A stretch of DNA of 64,000 nt from Bradysia coprophila (taxonomy: Eukaryota; Arthropoda; Insecta; Diptera; Sciaridae), in assembly GCF_014529535.1 (NCBI RefSeq), contig NC_050735.1, positions 10,675,739 through 10,739,738 of the forward strand, read 5' to 3'. A program made the translations under genes and the position numbers. Positions 61,756 to 64,000 of this stretch are shown one piece after another. Under the pieces are notes generated by a model that did no database searches, was not told where the DNA came from, and saw only the letters and a program-made list of their open reading frames with translations. How positions within the stretch are numbered: position 1 is the stretch's first letter; the number at the start of each line of letters is the position of its first letter.

Positions 61756-62446
61756 AGCCGAATAGGGAATTATTGGGTTTAAAATTCATCGACACAGAAA
61801 TATATGCAGTTAAAGTTTTCAACCGAAGACTTACACTGTTCTTACTGAAATTTCTCGAGGTACACAAAACGTACATGGTCGTGTGGGGTATCATTTGAAA
61901 GGTAATTTTATGTTTATTTTATGTCAAATAGGGACTTATGTGGTTTGGATGCATCTACGATGAAATTTGAGCACTTAAACATTTCAACTTCTATTTCATC
62001 GTAGATGCATCCAAACCACATAAGTCCCTATTTGAGTCCCAAAAGTACATAAAATTACCTTTCTAATGACACCCCACACGACCATGTATGTTTGTGGACC
62101 TCGAGAAATTTCAGTAAGAACAGTGTAAGTCTTCGGTTGAAAACTTCAACTGCACATATTTCAGTGTAGATGAATTTTAAACCCAATAAGTCCTTATTCG
62201 GCTCAATAGTACATGTGATTACCTTTCTAATGACACCCCACACAACCCTGTACGGCTTGTGTTACTGGAGAAACTTTTGTAAGAAAAGTGCAAGTTTTCG
62301 GTTTTTGATTCACCAGCCACACAAACTTCGAAGATTTTTTTTGAACGTGGTTTTGGCTTCTAGGGTCGAATAGCTTTCTAGGCACATATAAAAAAGTCCA
62401 CTGGAAAATACGTCCGATTTTGGTAGGCTGTTTTCCAAAAGAATCC

Positions 62447-64000
62447 TTCATAGGCACCTTCGAAAAGCGAATTTTTTCTTGATTAACGATCTACCACCAA
62501 TATTGACATTGTGTCAATCCAGTCCATTTTTTGAATTTTTTCGTTCGATCATATTATGGATCATGAAAGACTGTGGAACTTTTCCGACTGGAAATATCTC
62601 CTGAAGGAAAAACCTTTTTCAATTTTTTTTCCTCGATCCAGACTAATTACATGGGGAGAACTTTTTTTTTTGTTCAAATGAAATAAAATGGTGTAAGAGT
62701 AAGACGTAAGGGCTTTGCTCAAAAAATGACCCGGAAAATTCGTACACTTTGAGGTTACCTCACACCTGCAATTCCAATAGATGAAGCTATTTTCGGTGCC
62801 TTTTCATCCAAAAAACGTTCTTTGATGACAACATGAAATGATGGTATCTGACCAGGCTTTTAAGGGAAAAACTAATTGCTCAAAACAAGTAAGTAAATAA
62901 GGAAGGCAAGGGCTGCAATCGCTCAGTGGTCGCTTAAATACGCTTCAGGGACAAATGTCAGAGAATTTTAGAATTTTTCTCGAGATTTCGTCCCTTTTCT
63001 TATAAAGTTTTCCGGGGTGTAGAGTGTAGTCAGACCTCGCACTCAAAAATGGCGTGCCTTATTAAGGAAATAAGGAGGTTTTTTAAAAAAATAAGGAGAA
63101 AATAAGGAATTTTTCGGTTGAAATTAAGGAGAAAATAAGGAGCTTGGAAGTAAATTTTTGGGTAAAAATCTTGATGATTTTTTATACGCACACCCCCTGC
63201 ACGCTTTTTTAGGCTCATAATCAAAAATTACGAAGTTTTTCAAAAATTCCCATACCCATATTCAACGATTTTACACTAATTTAATCCACTTAAATCCACT
63301 TAAACGCAATGGGCCACGTTCAGAAACGAAACGTTCATGACATCTGGGTAAACTTTCACGACCAAAGTACATCGTGAGAAATCTAACCTCAAAGTTAAAC
63401 TTGACAGCGTTAACTCAACGAAACGAATGTTCACTCAGTGAAGAATTTTTCGTTCCTGAACGCGGCCTATGAATTACCATGGTTTAATAGTAAAAGTTAA
63501 TTTGAAATTATTAACCTTAGCTTACCGCTACTTTCTTATACCATGTCAATTGTTTATTTTGTGGACTGTGAATATTTACGTGTAAATATTAATACAAATA
63601 ATCCACACAACCCACAAAATAAGACTATGGCTCTTTACAACATTCCATTGGTTGTAGTTCGTGTTTTGAACCTCAGGATAAAACTGTACATTTCTCAATA
63701 TGCTACATTCCTTAATTTTCTTTTAGGTGAAGTAGAGATTTGAGGTCAGAATTATATCAAATTTGTAAACAACACAATAATTTGATCAAATGAATTTAAG
63801 TTTATGTAGGTTTTTTTTTTGTTTGATCTACCACCAAATAGTTTGTTGGGAAAGTTTCCCTCTTAGTACATCAGTGAAATAATAAAATAATGATTCTTCC
63901 CATAGATGACTTGGAACAGGTAGATTCCATTGACCTTTTCAAACCTCCAACAGGTCGCACACAAGTGGCGTCCACCAAAATTTTGAAACTTTGGGACCCC
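62447..64000. other. Right-end spacer with repeats
   Basis: No exon recognised. A purine-rich tract of ATAAGGAGAAAATAAGGA type lies at 63056-63145, and a short inverted-repeat element at 63312-63467. The window ends within sequence of unknown nature. Confidence 0.45.
63312..63467. mobile_element. Small inverted-repeat element, about 156 bp
   Basis: GGCCACGTTCAGAAACGAAA at the left is matched, inverted with a few mismatches, by TTTTTCGTTCCTGAACGCGG plus CC at the right. Inner blocks AACCTCAAAGTTAAAC and GTTAACTC are not palindromic. MITE-like; no clear target duplication. Confidence 0.6.

Larger units (their letters stand above)
60977..62446. mobile_element. Foldback family D, copy 2: 940-bp near-perfect palindrome split by a TRIM
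   Basis: Without the 530-bp TRIM insertion the element is about 940 bp and almost entirely one inverted repeat, with arms of about 460 bp around a short centre near 61975-61992. Blocks found in both orientations include GGATTCTTTTGAAAAACAGC, CGACCCTAGAAGCCAAAACC, CGTGTGGGGTGTCATT and ATGCATCTACGATGAAAT. There is no ORF. Family D copy 1 lies at 31411-32958. Confidence 0.88.

Overview
The window is nuclear DNA of an insect, most likely a lower (nematoceran) dipteran. The genes have short introns with GT-AG borders, the coding genes are insect families (chitin-binding cuticle protein, odorant receptor, Tret1-like sugar transporters), and the spacers are AT-rich and full of short palindromic transposons. 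The sciarid-fly-like assignment is inference from gene families and style only. All gene models below were assembled by hand from splice signals and reading-frame phase; each complete model sums to a whole number of codons.

Layout. 1-2434: repeat-derived DNA with no recognised gene. 2435-7405: two divergent paralogous MFS sugar transporters (minus 2435-3932, 5' end not found; plus 5354-7405, complete). 7406-9629: repeats. 9630-11168 (+): RR-type cuticle protein. 11479-19426 (-): ten-exon SHB-family SH2 adaptor, convergent with the cuticle gene. 19427-24968: foldback and palindromic repeats. 24969-28609 (-): glutamine-rich nuclear protein whose TAG stop is followed in frame by a 187-codon open extension. 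28610-46313: 17.7 kb with no recognised gene and a dense nest of tandem and foldback repeats at 30.5-34.1 kb. 46314-48902 (+): Arl4 small GTPase. 51152-52876 (-): mitochondrial rhomboid protease PARL/rho-7. 55075-56771 (-): odorant receptor. 57674-58453 (-): short-chain dehydrogenase. 58454-64000: repeats, including a foldback element interrupted by a tiny LTR retrotransposon (TRIM).

The genes are unrelated housekeeping, cuticle and chemosensory genes and form no pathway together. The most notable signals are the candidate stop-codon readthrough gene at 25533, a 61-bp TTAA-flanked palindromic element whose empty site is preserved in the next tandem repeat copy (31750-31810), a young 526-bp TRIM with 4-bp target duplication and visible empty site (61230-61755), MITEs with exact 8-bp target duplications (8342-8520 and 49434-49709), and a duplicated LPFDMPKLRRK motif in adjacent exons of the SH2 adaptor.
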